From positions 558,001-622,000 of the forward strand of contig CAVWCL010000003.1 in NCBI GenBank assembly GCA_963753485.1: a DNA stretch of 64,000 nt, read 5' to 3'. Shown here piece after piece: positions 23,750-32,054 of this stretch. Within the stretch, counting starts at the first letter, position 1. Each line of letters begins with the position of its first letter. The position numbers and the translations under genes were made by a program. A model generated the notes under the pieces. It saw only the letters and a list, made by a program, of their open reading frames with translations. It did not search any database and had not been told where the DNA came from. Source of the stretch: CAWDLX01 sp963753485 (GTDB lineage: Bacteria > Actinomycetota > Actinomycetes > Mycobacteriales > Micromonosporaceae).

Positions 23750-25755
23750 GCCGGGCTCCCCTGATACGACGGCTGCGGCTGGCTGTTGGTCGACGTCTGT
23801 ACAGCGCCCAGGGTTTGGAGGAGGTGGAAGAACGAGCGGAGGCTTCCGGCGCGGTCGTCGTACCGGTCCAGCCAGCCTGCGAGGTCATCAGCGGACCTGG
23901 AGTCGCAGAGCCATTCGAGGAGTTCCTTGGCGACGCCATCCACCTCGAACGACCGGACCCGGTCCGGCCGCGACCCCTCCACCAGCAGAAGGAACGTATG
24001 TTTCGGTTCGTCGCCACGGTCGAGCACGGCCGGGTCTACGCAGAGGGCAGCGAGCAAGTCCGGGACATGAGGAACGTCGCGAAGGATGGCGGCACCGGGG
24101 CTCAACCGGTGCGCCGTGGCCGCGCCCGCTCCGCCGGCGGCGCCGGGCTCGCCGGCCCTGCCCGCCGCGACGGCTTGGTCGTGGGACAGGCGCGCCCGTA
24201 GGCCCTCGCCGGTGAGGAGAAAGCGGATCGCCGCGGTGACCGGGTGCGAAGGTCCCCACGATTCATGGGCGAAAGCCACGACCAATCTCGCATCCGGCGC
24301 GGGCTTCCGCGTGCGATCAGCGAAGCGCCGCAGAGCCCGGATGAGGAGGCTGAGCCGGCCCTCAAAGTCTCGCGTCATCCGCTGCAGCAACGGATGACCC
24401 AAGGTCATGAGCAGTGGGAACGACCGGTCGACAAACAGGTGCTGGGCACGAGGTAGTACGGTCGGGTAGTAGTGGTGGTTCATGAACAGCCGCGGGTGCT
24501 CGCTCATCACGCGGCTGTCATCCGCCTGCAGCGCAGGAAAGTTGAAGTCGCTGATGTGCCCGTCGTACTCGAGCCTGTCGCCGTACTCCGCGTGCAGTTC
24601 GGTACCTGGCTCGGGAGTCAGCAGGTGCAACTGAAGGCTGATCAGATCTGCGGCTCGGGCCAGGCACGTACCCAGGAGATCCAGTGTGGCGTCCTGGTCT
24701 TCCTCCTTCTCCTCCGGATAACCAGTGATCGTCGACACGACGGCCTTCATTCCCAGCCTGCTGGTGACGTCGAGGATCGGTTCGACGAGCGCTAGGTCCA
24801 GATGTTTCCGGCTGATCTTCTGCATCCGGGCCGAGCCGGTCTCCACGCCGTAGTAGATCGAACGGCAGCCGGCCTCATGCATCGTGACCAGAAGCTCGGA
24901 ATCGACGCAGTCCATCCGCGCCGAGCACGACCACGTATAGCCCCGCTGCACAACTGTCTCGCAGAAGCGGCGCACCTTGTGCTTGTTGGCGGTGAACATG
25001 TCGTGGGTCAGTTCGAAGTGCGCTATTCCGTATGCCGCGTGCAGGAAGTCGAGCTCGCCGACGAGCCGCTCGGCCGATTTCAGACGGTAGCGTCGGCCGA
25101 AGAATGAGGCGGTCGAGCAGAAGGTGCAGTTGAACGGGCATCCCCGGCCCGCTTCCACCCGCAGTGAGGTCAAGCCGAGTTCCCGGATGGGATGCAGGTC
25201 GTACGCCGGCCACGGCAGTTCATCGAGATCCTGGAGCAGCGAACCGGGATCACTCGAGGCCACACCGTGTCGATCCCGATAGCTCAGTCCGGGCACCGAG
25301 GATAGCTCGTCGCGACAGGCGCGCTCCAGGAGTAGGGGCAGGGTGCCCTCGGCCTCCCCCCTTACCACGACGTCGAAGACGTCGAACGTCTGCAGGATCT
25401 CCCGGTGCAAGATCGTGGCGTGCGGGCCGCCGAGGAGGATGGGTAAACCTGGGCGAGCCGCCTTCACCTTGCTCGCCACCTGGTATGTGCAGATCAGATT
25501 GCATCCCAGGGTGGTGAAGCCGAGTACATCCGGTTCCTGCTCCAGGAGCATCCCCGCCAGCGCCCGGTAGAACGTGTCATCAAGGCGAAGCTGTCGCGAG
25601 CGCAGACCCAAGCTGGGATCGACGAGAATTCCGCAGTGGCCGTGTTCGCGGACAGCGGCCAGCAGGGAGAGGAGCCCCACATGGGGTTGCAGGTCGAACG
25701 GGGAGTCTGGCCTTGCCCGGTCGACCAGGACGTTATCGCACAAGACGATGCGCAC
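23746..25755 (-). CDS. Radical SAM protein with cobalamin-type N-terminal domain and PqqD-like tail
   Basis: A 669-aa protein. Residues 1-150 form a B12-binding-like Rossmann domain (HVGLLSLLAAVREHGHCGIL, EPDVLGFTTLG, LPILLGGPHATILH), but without the DxHxxG axial-His motif. The radical SAM core has the 4Fe-4S motif Cys206-x3-Cys210-x2-Cys213 (GRGCPFNCTFCST), then YYGVETGS. The last about 110 residues (VRSFEVDGVAKELLEWLCDS, DDLAGWLDRYDD, LLQTLGAV) look like a PqqD-type peptide-binding winged helix. It starts at GTG 25755, 5 bases after the upstream gene. Such enzymes often C-methylate or rearrange unactivated carbons of peptides. Confidence 0.85.
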   Translation of the reverse strand: MRIVLCDNVLVDRARPDSPFDLQPHVGLLSLLAAVREHGHCGILVDPSLGLRSRQLRLDDTFYRALAGMLLEQEPDVLGFTTLGCNLICTYQVASKVKAARPGLPILLGGPHATILHREILQTFDVFDVVVRGEAEGTLPLLLERACRDELSSVPGLSYRDRHGVASSDPGSLLQDLDELPWPAYDLHPIRELGLTSLRVEAGRGCPFNCTFCSTASFFGRRYRLKSAERLVGELDFLHAAYGIAHFELTHDMFTANKHKVRRFCETVVQRGYTWSCSARMDCVDSELLVTMHEAGCRSIYYGVETGSARMQKISRKHLDLALVEPILDVTSRLGMKAVVSTITGYPEEKEEDQDATLDLLGTCLARAADLISLQLHLLTPEPGTELHAEYGDRLEYDGHISDFNFPALQADDSRVMSEHPRLFMNHHYYPTVLPRAQHLFVDRSFPLLMTLGHPLLQRMTRDFEGRLSLLIRALRRFADRTRKPAPDARLVVAFAHESWGPSHPVTAAIRFLLTGEGLRARLSHDQAVAAGRAGEPGAAGGAGAATAHRLSPGAAILRDVPHVPDLLAALCVDPAVLDRGDEPKHTFLLLVEGSRPDRVRSFEVDGVAKELLEWLCDSRSADDLAGWLDRYDDRAGSLRSFFHLLQTLGAVQTSTNSQPQPSYQGSPA

Positions 25756-25760
25756 GGCGC

Positions 25761-26603
25761 TCAGGCCTGTCCGCGAAGAGCGATCATGCCCGTCAATGCC
25801 ATGTCGCGGACCGCCTGGCGCAGGCCCGATCGCAGCGGCTCGGCCACGGGGAGCAATTCGCCGAGCAGGCGGCGCCCGTCGACGCCGTTCAGGAATCCAC
25901 GCAAGGCCGGATCCACCTCGAAGATCCGCATGCGCAGCGAGTCCCGGTCGCCCCAATAGGTCAGGTATCGCGGCTGTGGCGCTAGGCCGGCGAGGGTCGC
26001 CGGATCCAGCTCCAACCGGTGGATCACCGACGCCGGGTTGTAGCGAAAGAACGCAGTGAGGACAACCCCACGGAGCGCGGGAATACAGCGATCGACCACC
26101 TCGTCATTGCTGTGGATCAGGCTATCCCGGGTTCGAGCGGGCAGGCGCTCCTCGCGGCGCAGACTGTGCCGTTGCTCGAACCACAGATGTTCGTGCTGAA
26201 ACACGTCCCGCAAGCATGGATAGCTGGTCGCATCGAACGAATCGAACCATTGCCCGAAGAACACCGCGAAATGGCGGATCCGCTCAATCCGGTCGATCTG
26301 GTTGGCACGATCGCGCTGATGGTTCTCCTGGTACGCGGAGAACAGATCCAGATCGAGTCCGTAATGGTCCACCAGGAGCCTGGTATGCGGGAAGATCTGC
26401 CATAAGCCGTTGTTCTGCACCTTCGTGACGAGCCCCGCGAACGTACGAACGCGGCCGAGGTCGAGGTCGAGGAAGTCCCTCCTCTCCTGCGCAGTCAGGT
26501 CGAAACCGGCCAGCGCAATATCAAGATCCTCCCGCGCCAGCTTGAGGAACGGCGGATCGACGACGCAGCGAGCCAGGAACTGCTGAACCGCCGAACTGGT
26601 CAT
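25761..26603 (-). CDS. Probable MNIO partner protein with PqqD-like domain
   Basis: A 280-aa protein. The N-terminal about 190 residues are helical (AVQQFLARCVVDPPFLKLAR, NNGLWQIFPHTRLLVDHYG, FQHEHLWFEQRHSLRRE) in the manner of the helical partner proteins encoded beside MNIO enzymes. The C-terminal part (RYLTYWGDRDSLRMRIFEVD then FLNGVDGRRLLGELL, ALTGMIAL) reads as a PqqD-like/RRE winged helix, which would bind a leader peptide. Its ATG overlaps the MNIO stop by four bases. Assigning it as the substrate-delivery subunit is inference from order and fold-like pattern. Confidence 0.65.
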   Translation of the reverse strand: MTSSAVQQFLARCVVDPPFLKLAREDLDIALAGFDLTAQERRDFLDLDLGRVRTFAGLVTKVQNNGLWQIFPHTRLLVDHYGLDLDLFSAYQENHQRDRANQIDRIERIRHFAVFFGQWFDSFDATSYPCLRDVFQHEHLWFEQRHSLRREERLPARTRDSLIHSNDEVVDRCIPALRGVVLTAFFRYNPASVIHRLELDPATLAGLAPQPRYLTYWGDRDSLRMRIFEVDPALRGFLNGVDGRRLLGELLPVAEPLRSGLRQAVRDMALTGMIALRGQA

Positions 26604-27463
26604 GCCACAGCGCCGGCTGTGGCCACTGTCGAACGCACCCGCTCGAGCTCGCTCAACAGGAGTCCGATGGGAAAGTTGCCCGACCAGTTGTACTCGAGGG
26701 TGATGGCTGGTATGGATGTGCGCTCCAGCAACCGGGTGAGAAGATCGTGGACGTCACCAGGGGTGGCCACCGTGTGGTCATCCCACCAGGCGCCCTCCCG
26801 GTGGGTCACCCCGGAAATGTGTACCTCGTCGATCCTGTCGGTCGGCAGCATGTGCAGACTCTCGACGGGCTCCAGTCCGAGGTTGTGGCAGCTGACGTGG
26901 AAATGTGCCAGGTCAAGCAGGAGTCGGGCGGACGAGTTGGCACAGATGGTCCTGGCGAACTCCGACGGGGTCATAGTGCTGCCGGGCGGAACGAAGTAGA
27001 TCGGCGGATTCTCGAGCAACATCGGCACACCGAAGCGGTTTTCGTACCGCTCCACCGATTCGACAACCCGCTGGACTGTCTCCATGTTCATCGGCGGATT
27101 GATCGAGTACCCGACGTCGTAGGGCAGAGTGTCAGAGATCAAACCCGGGTCTGCCGGTCGCTTGGCCGTGACGAATGCCAGGTGCTCACTCAGCCATGGC
27201 ACTTTCATTCGGCCGATCCACGAGGTGATCGAATCGACGATCTGATCGGCTGGCGGAACGTCGCCGGCCAGTGACAGCGACGAACAGTGGAGCAACAGCG
27301 GATACCCGTCAGGGATCTCCAATGGGCGTGGATCGTAGTAAACTAGTTCAAATGGGATCTCGACGAAATCGATCACACCAGGGTAGTCGTCGAGAAATGT
27401 GCTGGTGTAACCGCTGTAGGCGAGACCGATCTGGGGATGCCGGTCCGGCACGAAAGGCAGCAC
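26600..27463 (-). CDS. MNIO family (DUF692) multinuclear non-heme iron oxidase
   Basis: A 287-aa TIM-barrel protein. The family's metal-ligand pattern is visible: H59 in LLLHCSSLSL, WLSEHLAF (E93, H94), MLLENPP (E151), LLLDLAHFHVSCHNLG (D184, H187, H193), IDEVHISG (H215), WWDDHTV (D229, H230) and ITLEYNW (E257). Known MNIOs (MbnB, TglH, ChrH and relatives) oxidise Cys, Asp, Asn or other residues in RiPP precursors using two or three iron ions. It is the first enzyme after the small ORF at 27775 and overlaps its partner gene. Confidence 0.88.
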   Translation of the reverse strand: MLPFVPDRHPQIGLAYSGYTSTFLDDYPGVIDFVEIPFELVYYDPRPLEIPDGYPLLLHCSSLSLAGDVPPADQIVDSITSWIGRMKVPWLSEHLAFVTAKRPADPGLISDTLPYDVGYSINPPMNMETVQRVVESVERYENRFGVPMLLENPPIYFVPPGSTMTPSEFARTICANSSARLLLDLAHFHVSCHNLGLEPVESLHMLPTDRIDEVHISGVTHREGAWWDDHTVATPGDVHDLLTRLLERTSIPAITLEYNWSGNFPIGLLLSELERVRSTVATAGAVA

Positions 27464-27574
27464 AGCAACTCCACGATCAAGTCCGTTTTGGCGTGCGGCC
27501 GCAGGCTGGCTGTTCGCCCGACAGGCTGAGCCGGCAGGGCGACGCTCCGGGTTCTCGCGAACCCGTGGAACTCG

Positions 27575-27775
27575 TCAGTTGACGATCACTGCGTTGTTCG
27601 GCAGGTCGGTGAGCCTGGTCGATCCGACCTCCTGGAAACGGATGGTCAATACTCCGTCCTTTTCGAGGCACCGCGTCACCGCGGCAGCGTCCAGGTGCAG
27701 GCTCACCCGGGCACGATTCTTCGAGATGTGGACCTCAAGCTCGCCTTGGCCTTCGGCCTTGCTTCCGCTATCCAT
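27575..27775 (-). CDS. Candidate RiPP precursor peptide of the MNIO/CmoA cluster
   Basis: A 66-aa product that opens the minus-strand operon. The N-terminal part is polar (MDSGSKAEGQGELEVHISKN), the middle is strand-like with a single Cys35 (VTRCLEKDG), and the end is GSTRLTDLPNNAVIVN, a plausible 16-residue core. A GAGGGG lies before the ATG. The MNIO gene follows 111 bases downstream. MNIO substrates are commonly Cys-, Asn- or Asp-containing C-terminal cores; the terminal Asn and NN pair are candidates. It could instead be a small accessory protein. Confidence 0.55.
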   Translation of the reverse strand: MDSGSKAEGQGELEVHISKNRARVSLHLDAAAVTRCLEKDGVLTIRFQEVGSTRLTDLPNNAVIVN

Positions 27776-27876
27776 TGACGGAACCCCTCTTCCCTCGTCC
27801 TGATGCGGTAGGACACGGTGGCCCGTGAGCGCACGAAGAGATGATCTTAAGGCATGGCGAACACCTTAACGGCCAA

Positions 27877-27905
27877 ATGTGGCACTCGGCTAACGGGTGT
27901 GTCAA
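27877..27905 (-). promoter_or_regulatory. Candidate promoter of the MNIO/CmoA cluster
   Basis: Read on the minus strand, a perfect TTGACA (27905-27900) stands 17 bases before CCACAT (27882-27877), upstream of the 66-aa peptide gene. The -35 is consensus and the -10 is weak, so an activator may be needed. About 100 bases of leader separate it from ATG 27775. Confidence 0.35.
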
Positions 27906-27964
27906 GAGTGTGCGCGCGAAGGTATGGCTGGCGCCCCGGTTGGGCCTGATGCGAGGTATCGAGA

Positions 27965-28078
27965 TCATGAAGTCCTTTGTGGACCCCGGCGGTCGGGATC
28001 AGTACAGCGGCCCTTCCCCATGAGTGCCAACGCCGATGCGCCGAGCAGGCCGGGCAGCAACCGGCGCCGAGTGGTCAC
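27965..28078 (-). pseudogene. Orphan Tat-type signal peptide
   Basis: From GTG 28078 the frame reads MTTRRRLLPGLLGASALALM, a twin-arginine-like signal, and then KGRCTDPDRRGPQRTS and stop after 37 residues. Exported proteins with such a leader are normally much longer. It is probably the stump of a deleted gene; a chance frame cannot be excluded. Confidence 0.3.
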
Positions 28079-28251
28079 GGTCTGATGCTGAGCTGGCCTG
28101 ACTACGACAGCCAAGCAGCGGTCGTCCTTCGGACAGCTGAGTACGTGCCCACCCTGCCCGGGCCCGGCCCTATAGGTCACGGGTCGCGGTCTTTGGCCCG
28201 GTACGCCGGCGGCACCCTTGCTGCTGGCGATTTGGCAACACACTCGGCCGA

Positions 28252-29211
28252 CTAACCGACGTGGTCGGCGCGCACCTCGAGGAGCAGCCGGCGGAAGTTG
28301 GCGGGCTCATCGAACTGGGGCGTGTGTGCGGACCTCTCGAGCCACACCAGCCGCTTGCCGGGCGCCGCGACGGAGTCGTAGAACCGTTGCGCAGCCTCGC
28401 CCGGTGCCACTTGATCGAGGCGCCCCTGAACCAGAACGATCGGCACGTCGAGGCTGGGCAGTGTGGCGACCAGATCCGTGTCGGCGAGGTCCGGCAGCAG
28501 CGCCGCCTGCGACCCGGTGATGCCGCGTATCGATCGGACGACGTCGGTGACCGAATAGTCGCGTGAACGGGCCAGGCTGCCTAGGACCATGCGGAGAATG
28601 CCGGCGTGCGTCTTGCCGGCCGTCACGCCGCCGAAGTTGGCCGCCCAGCGGGCCCGGGTGTTGAACTGCTTCACGTCCAGGTGCGGCGGCGGGCCGATCC
28701 TCTCCAGTTGCCGGATCGCCCGCCGGTGGCCCAGCCGGCGGGCGGTGCGGAGCACGAATTCGTACGTGTGCCGTTCGGCGGCGGGAATGTCGATGTCCAT
28801 GCCGGTCGCGATGATGGCCGCCACGAGGTCCGGCCGGCGGACGGCGGCCTGGGCGGCGTACGTGGCACCGAAGGAGAACCCGGCGACGAACGTCTTGGCA
28901 CCGAACCGCTTCTGCAGCAGCTCCAACATCGACACCGTATCATCGACCATAGCCGGTGCGCTGATGTCGAGTCCAGCCGCACGCCGCAACGGTGCCGACG
29001 ACAGACCGGTGCCCCGCTGGTCCCAGTAGACGACGGTGAAGTCCTTCTCCAGGCCCAGTCGCCGTTCGAAGATCCGTACCTCGTTGATGATCGGCAGCCC
29101 CGGACCCTGTTGCATCAGCAGCAGCACAGGGTTGGCCCGATCCTTCCCGCGTATCCGGATCCATTGCAGAACATCGCCGAACTGGACCGCCTCGAGCGTG
29201 TCGATCATCAT
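28252..29211 (-). CDS. Alpha/beta hydrolase (proline iminopeptidase-like)
   Basis: A 319-aa hydrolase: oxyanion region MQQGPGLPI, DQRGTGLSSAP, nucleophile elbow FVAGFSFGATYA (GxSxG), acid near VQGRLDQVAPGE and catalytic His in ERSAHTPQFDEP. The pattern fits serine hydrolases of the prolyl aminopeptidase group. The ATG at 29211 overlaps the stop of the MBL-fold gene by four bases and has GGGAGTG upstream. Third and last gene of a three-gene operon. Confidence 0.87.
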   Translation of the reverse strand: MMIDTLEAVQFGDVLQWIRIRGKDRANPVLLLMQQGPGLPIINEVRIFERRLGLEKDFTVVYWDQRGTGLSSAPLRRAAGLDISAPAMVDDTVSMLELLQKRFGAKTFVAGFSFGATYAAQAAVRRPDLVAAIIATGMDIDIPAAERHTYEFVLRTARRLGHRRAIRQLERIGPPPHLDVKQFNTRARWAANFGGVTAGKTHAGILRMVLGSLARSRDYSVTDVVRSIRGITGSQAALLPDLADTDLVATLPSLDVPIVLVQGRLDQVAPGEAAQRFYDSVAAPGKRLVWLERSAHTPQFDEPANFRRLLLEVRADHVG

Positions 29212-30089
29212 CTGTCCACTCCCGACTGACCCCGGCCCCAAGATGTCGCGGCCAGCCTGGCCCCGGCCGCCGGGTCGTGTGCGGGCAGGATCGCCAGGTC
29301 CGGGTACCGGCCCCGGAGCGTGTTGATGGCGCGGGTGGACCGGCGTACCTCCGCCCGCTCGCCCAGGCCGGGCAGGTGCCCGTCCTGCATCAGGTACGCG
29401 TCGTACGTGACGTCGCCGACCATCAGCAGCGGTGTCGCCCCGGGCTGGCGAACGAATAGGGACAATGAGCCCGGCGTGTGGCCGGGCGTGGGTAGCAGGA
29501 CCAGGGTGCTGTCGCCGAAGAGGTCGTGGGCCGCGGTGAACGGCGCCAGGTCGGGGTCGCGGGTCGCTGCCGGCGTCACCGGCCGCCAGCGCAGGCCGGG
29601 CAGATCGATGTGCCGGGGCAGCAGGCCCCGCACCTGCGGGCGCGGCCGCCGCAGGCTCTCCCACTCCCGCTGATCGAGCACGATGTTGGCCCGGCCGAGT
29701 TCGCGCAGGCCGCCGATGTGGTCCTGGTGCAGGTGCGACAGCACGGCGGTGTGCACATCGGCGATGTCGTAGCCGATGGCGGCCAGCCGGGCGGTCAACG
29801 TCTGGTCGGCGGCGATGTGGAACCGGGCCAGCCGCCGGTAGATCAGGCCGGTGAAGCCGGAACGCGGGAAGTAGTCCGCATCAGTGATCGACGCGCGATC
29901 CTGCCCGGTGTCGAATAGCACCAGACCGTCGACATGCTCCACCACGTAGACGTTGATCGGGCGCGGGCTGGTCCACGTGCGCGTGGTCATCAGCCACCAC
30001 ATCGCCGGCGTCCCAGTGGACCGGACGTGCTGCGGCCGGATGTCGACCATCCCGGTGCTGACCACCGACACTCGTGCGATCGGCTTCAC
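29208..30089 (-). CDS. MBL-fold metallo-hydrolase (lactonase-like)
   Basis: A 293-aa protein with the zinc motif LSHLHQDHIGG (HxHxDH), a second metal-ligand region GHTPGSLSLF, MVGDVTYDA and the late PAHDP. The family includes lactonases and glyoxalase II-like enzymes. The start is GTG 30089, one base after the stop of the upstream saccharopine dehydrogenase-like gene; the open frame further upstream lies inside that gene. Together with the hydrolase downstream it may form a small degradation route. Confidence 0.87.
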   Translation of the reverse strand: MKPIARVSVVSTGMVDIRPQHVRSTGTPAMWWLMTTRTWTSPRPINVYVVEHVDGLVLFDTGQDRASITDADYFPRSGFTGLIYRRLARFHIAADQTLTARLAAIGYDIADVHTAVLSHLHQDHIGGLRELGRANIVLDQREWESLRRPRPQVRGLLPRHIDLPGLRWRPVTPAATRDPDLAPFTAAHDLFGDSTLVLLPTPGHTPGSLSLFVRQPGATPLLMVGDVTYDAYLMQDGHLPGLGERAEVRRSTRAINTLRGRYPDLAILPAHDPAAGARLAATSWGRGQSGVDR

Positions 30090-30090
30090 G

Positions 30091-31053
30091 TCACGCCGGC
30101 CCGATGGGCAGCGGGGTGACCGTGGCGCCGGTGACCGCGCGGAACAGGTCCCGGCCGAACAGCCGGCCCGGCGTCCAGGCGCCGGTCGGCGCGCCGGCGA
30201 GGACCCGCCGGGCGACCTCGGCCGCGTACGCCGCCCCCGCCGCAACGCCGTCACCGACTCGCGCCTGCGCCGCCAGCCGGCGATCCGGCCCGACGACCAC
30301 CTCGGCGTAGGAGTACGAGTAGCCGTCGCCGTCGACCCGCTGCGCGGGGTCGCCGAAGTAGGCGCTGACGTTGGCGGCGCCGCTGGCCAACCGGGCCACC
30401 TCCAGATCCCCGGCCGGGCCGGGCAGCATCGACCGGGTCGCCCCGCCGAAGGTCAGTTCCGTGGCGCCGGTACCCAGCGGTGCCCGTACCAGCACGCCGT
30501 CCACATAGGATATTGCCCCTTCTGGCATCAGCGCCGCGATCGTCTCCCGTACGCCGGGGCTGACATGGCTGCTCGCCGGTACGGTCGCGACGCGTACCCG
30601 GTCGGGCGTCTCCGCCAGCTCCTCGACCAGGCCAAGTACCAACGATTCCGTACCGCCCGGACCGAAGCCGGCCCCGGTGACCGCCGTGATCCCACGCTCG
30701 CGCGCCTCGGCGTCCCGCCGCAGCACGTCGCGTACAGCGGTGAACTCGTTGGCGATGTCCACATAGGAGGTTTGAGTGTCCAGGCAGGCGTCCAGCACCG
30801 TCGCGCCGTACCGGACGAACGGTCCGACCGTGGTCAGCACGACGCGGGCCTGGGCCGCCGCGGCGCGTACTGCCGCCGGGTTGGTCACGTCCAGCACCGC
30901 CGTACCGGTGCCGGGGAGCTCGCCGGCCAACTCGGCGAGCGGCTCCGGCCGGCGCCCGGCCAGCCGGACCGACAACCCGCGAGCGACCAGCTCCCGCGCG
31001 ACGAGGCGCCCGCTGCTGCCGCCGGCACCGAGCAACAGAACGTCATGAACCAT
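30091..31053 (-). CDS. Saccharopine dehydrogenase-like NAD(P)-binding protein
   Basis: A 320-aa protein with a Rossmann loop right after the start (MVHDVLLLGAGGSSGRLVAR), then LAGRRPEPL, VLDVTNPAAV and VLTTVGPFVRYG, the typical order of the saccharopine dehydrogenase/trans-acting enoyl reductase family. The second half carries the C-terminal alpha/beta domain. ATG 31053 is chosen because it directly precedes the Rossmann strand; a start at 31101 is possible. First gene of the operon with the MBL and alpha/beta hydrolases. Confidence 0.82.
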   Translation of the reverse strand: MVHDVLLLGAGGSSGRLVARELVARGLSVRLAGRRPEPLAELAGELPGTGTAVLDVTNPAAVRAAAAQARVVLTTVGPFVRYGATVLDACLDTQTSYVDIANEFTAVRDVLRRDAEARERGITAVTGAGFGPGGTESLVLGLVEELAETPDRVRVATVPASSHVSPGVRETIAALMPEGAISYVDGVLVRAPLGTGATELTFGGATRSMLPGPAGDLEVARLASGAANVSAYFGDPAQRVDGDGYSYSYAEVVVGPDRRLAAQARVGDGVAAGAAYAAEVARRVLAGAPTGAWTPGRLFGRDLFRAVTGATVTPLPIGPA

Positions 31054-31171
31054 GTCGGCGTTCAACGGTCTAACCTCCAGTCGTCGCTCATGGGTGAGCA
31101 CAGCCCAGTCAAGGCTGGCGCCGCCGCACGACTCCTGTCAGTGATTTCGGTCGAGCCTCAGACGACCAAAG

Positions 31172-31858
31172 TCACACGCCGGCCGATCCGCGGGAATCGG
31201 CGTAAAGCCGGGCCGGGTCGAGAATGACGATGCCGCCCGCCGCGGTCGCCACGATCCCGGCCTCCCGCAGGTCCCGCAGCGCGCGGGCGACCACCTCGCG
31301 GACCGACCCGGCGGCGTCCGCCAGCTCCTGCTGCGACACATTCGCCACCAGACGGCCCTCCGGGCGCTGCCGGCCGGAGGCGAGGTCGAGCAGGTGCGCC
31401 GCGACGCGCTCGCGTACCGAACCGAACGCGTTGACGGCCGTCTGCTCGAGCACCCCGTACAGCCGGCGGTTCAGCTCCTCGGCGATCGCCCAGGAGACCC
31501 GCGGATCCTGCCGGGCCGCCGCGGTCAGGGTTCGGCCGCTGATCCGGAACACGCTGGACGGCTCAAGCGTCTGGACACTGGTGTCGGCCGGACCACCGAC
31601 CAGTACCGCGATGCCCAGCACATCTCCGGGCCGGGCGTACCGCACGGTGACCTGGCGGCCCTCCGGCGAACTCAGGAACACCCGGATCAGGCCGCGGACG
31701 ACCACCGCCGCCTGCGGGTCCGCCCCGGCCCGGTACACGGTCGTACCCGCCGGGTAGTCGGCGCGCTCGCCGGCCTCCCGCAGCCGGTCGACGAGATCCG
31801 CCGGCAACTGGGTCAGGAAGCTCCGGGCCAGCGCCTCCTCCACCTCCGGATCGGCCAC
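31172..31858 (-). CDS. Crp/Fnr family transcriptional regulator
   Basis: A 228-aa protein with an N-terminal cyclic-nucleotide-binding fold (YPAGTTVYRAGADPQAAVVV RG, VTVRYARPGDVLGI) and a C-terminal winged helix (NVSQQELADAAGSVREVVAR ALRDLREAGIV) with the EV-ARAL recognition helix. Start GTG 31858 was chosen at the family N-terminus; the open frame extends into the non-coding upstream. It ends 118 bases before the start of the three-gene operon, which it may regulate. Confidence 0.85.
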   Translation of the reverse strand: MADPEVEEALARSFLTQLPADLVDRLREAGERADYPAGTTVYRAGADPQAAVVVRGLIRVFLSSPEGRQVTVRYARPGDVLGIAVLVGGPADTSVQTLEPSSVFRISGRTLTAAARQDPRVSWAIAEELNRRLYGVLEQTAVNAFGSVRERVAAHLLDLASGRQRPEGRLVANVSQQELADAAGSVREVVARALRDLREAGIVATAAGGIVILDPARLYADSRGSAGV

Positions 31859-32054
31859 TCCGTGACGGTAGCCGTCGGGTGGGTGCCGGTGTCGCCGGGG
31901 TTGTCCGAGCCAACCGGCGCCCTGGCCGAGCACCGAGAAGCGTGCGGTCCGGCATCTGATGGCAAGGTCTTGGCAAGGCAGATGGCCCAGGATGTCGCCT
32001 CGGGCCAGTGCTACCCGGCCCGCCATGTCTCGACGGACCCCGGGATGGAGACTT

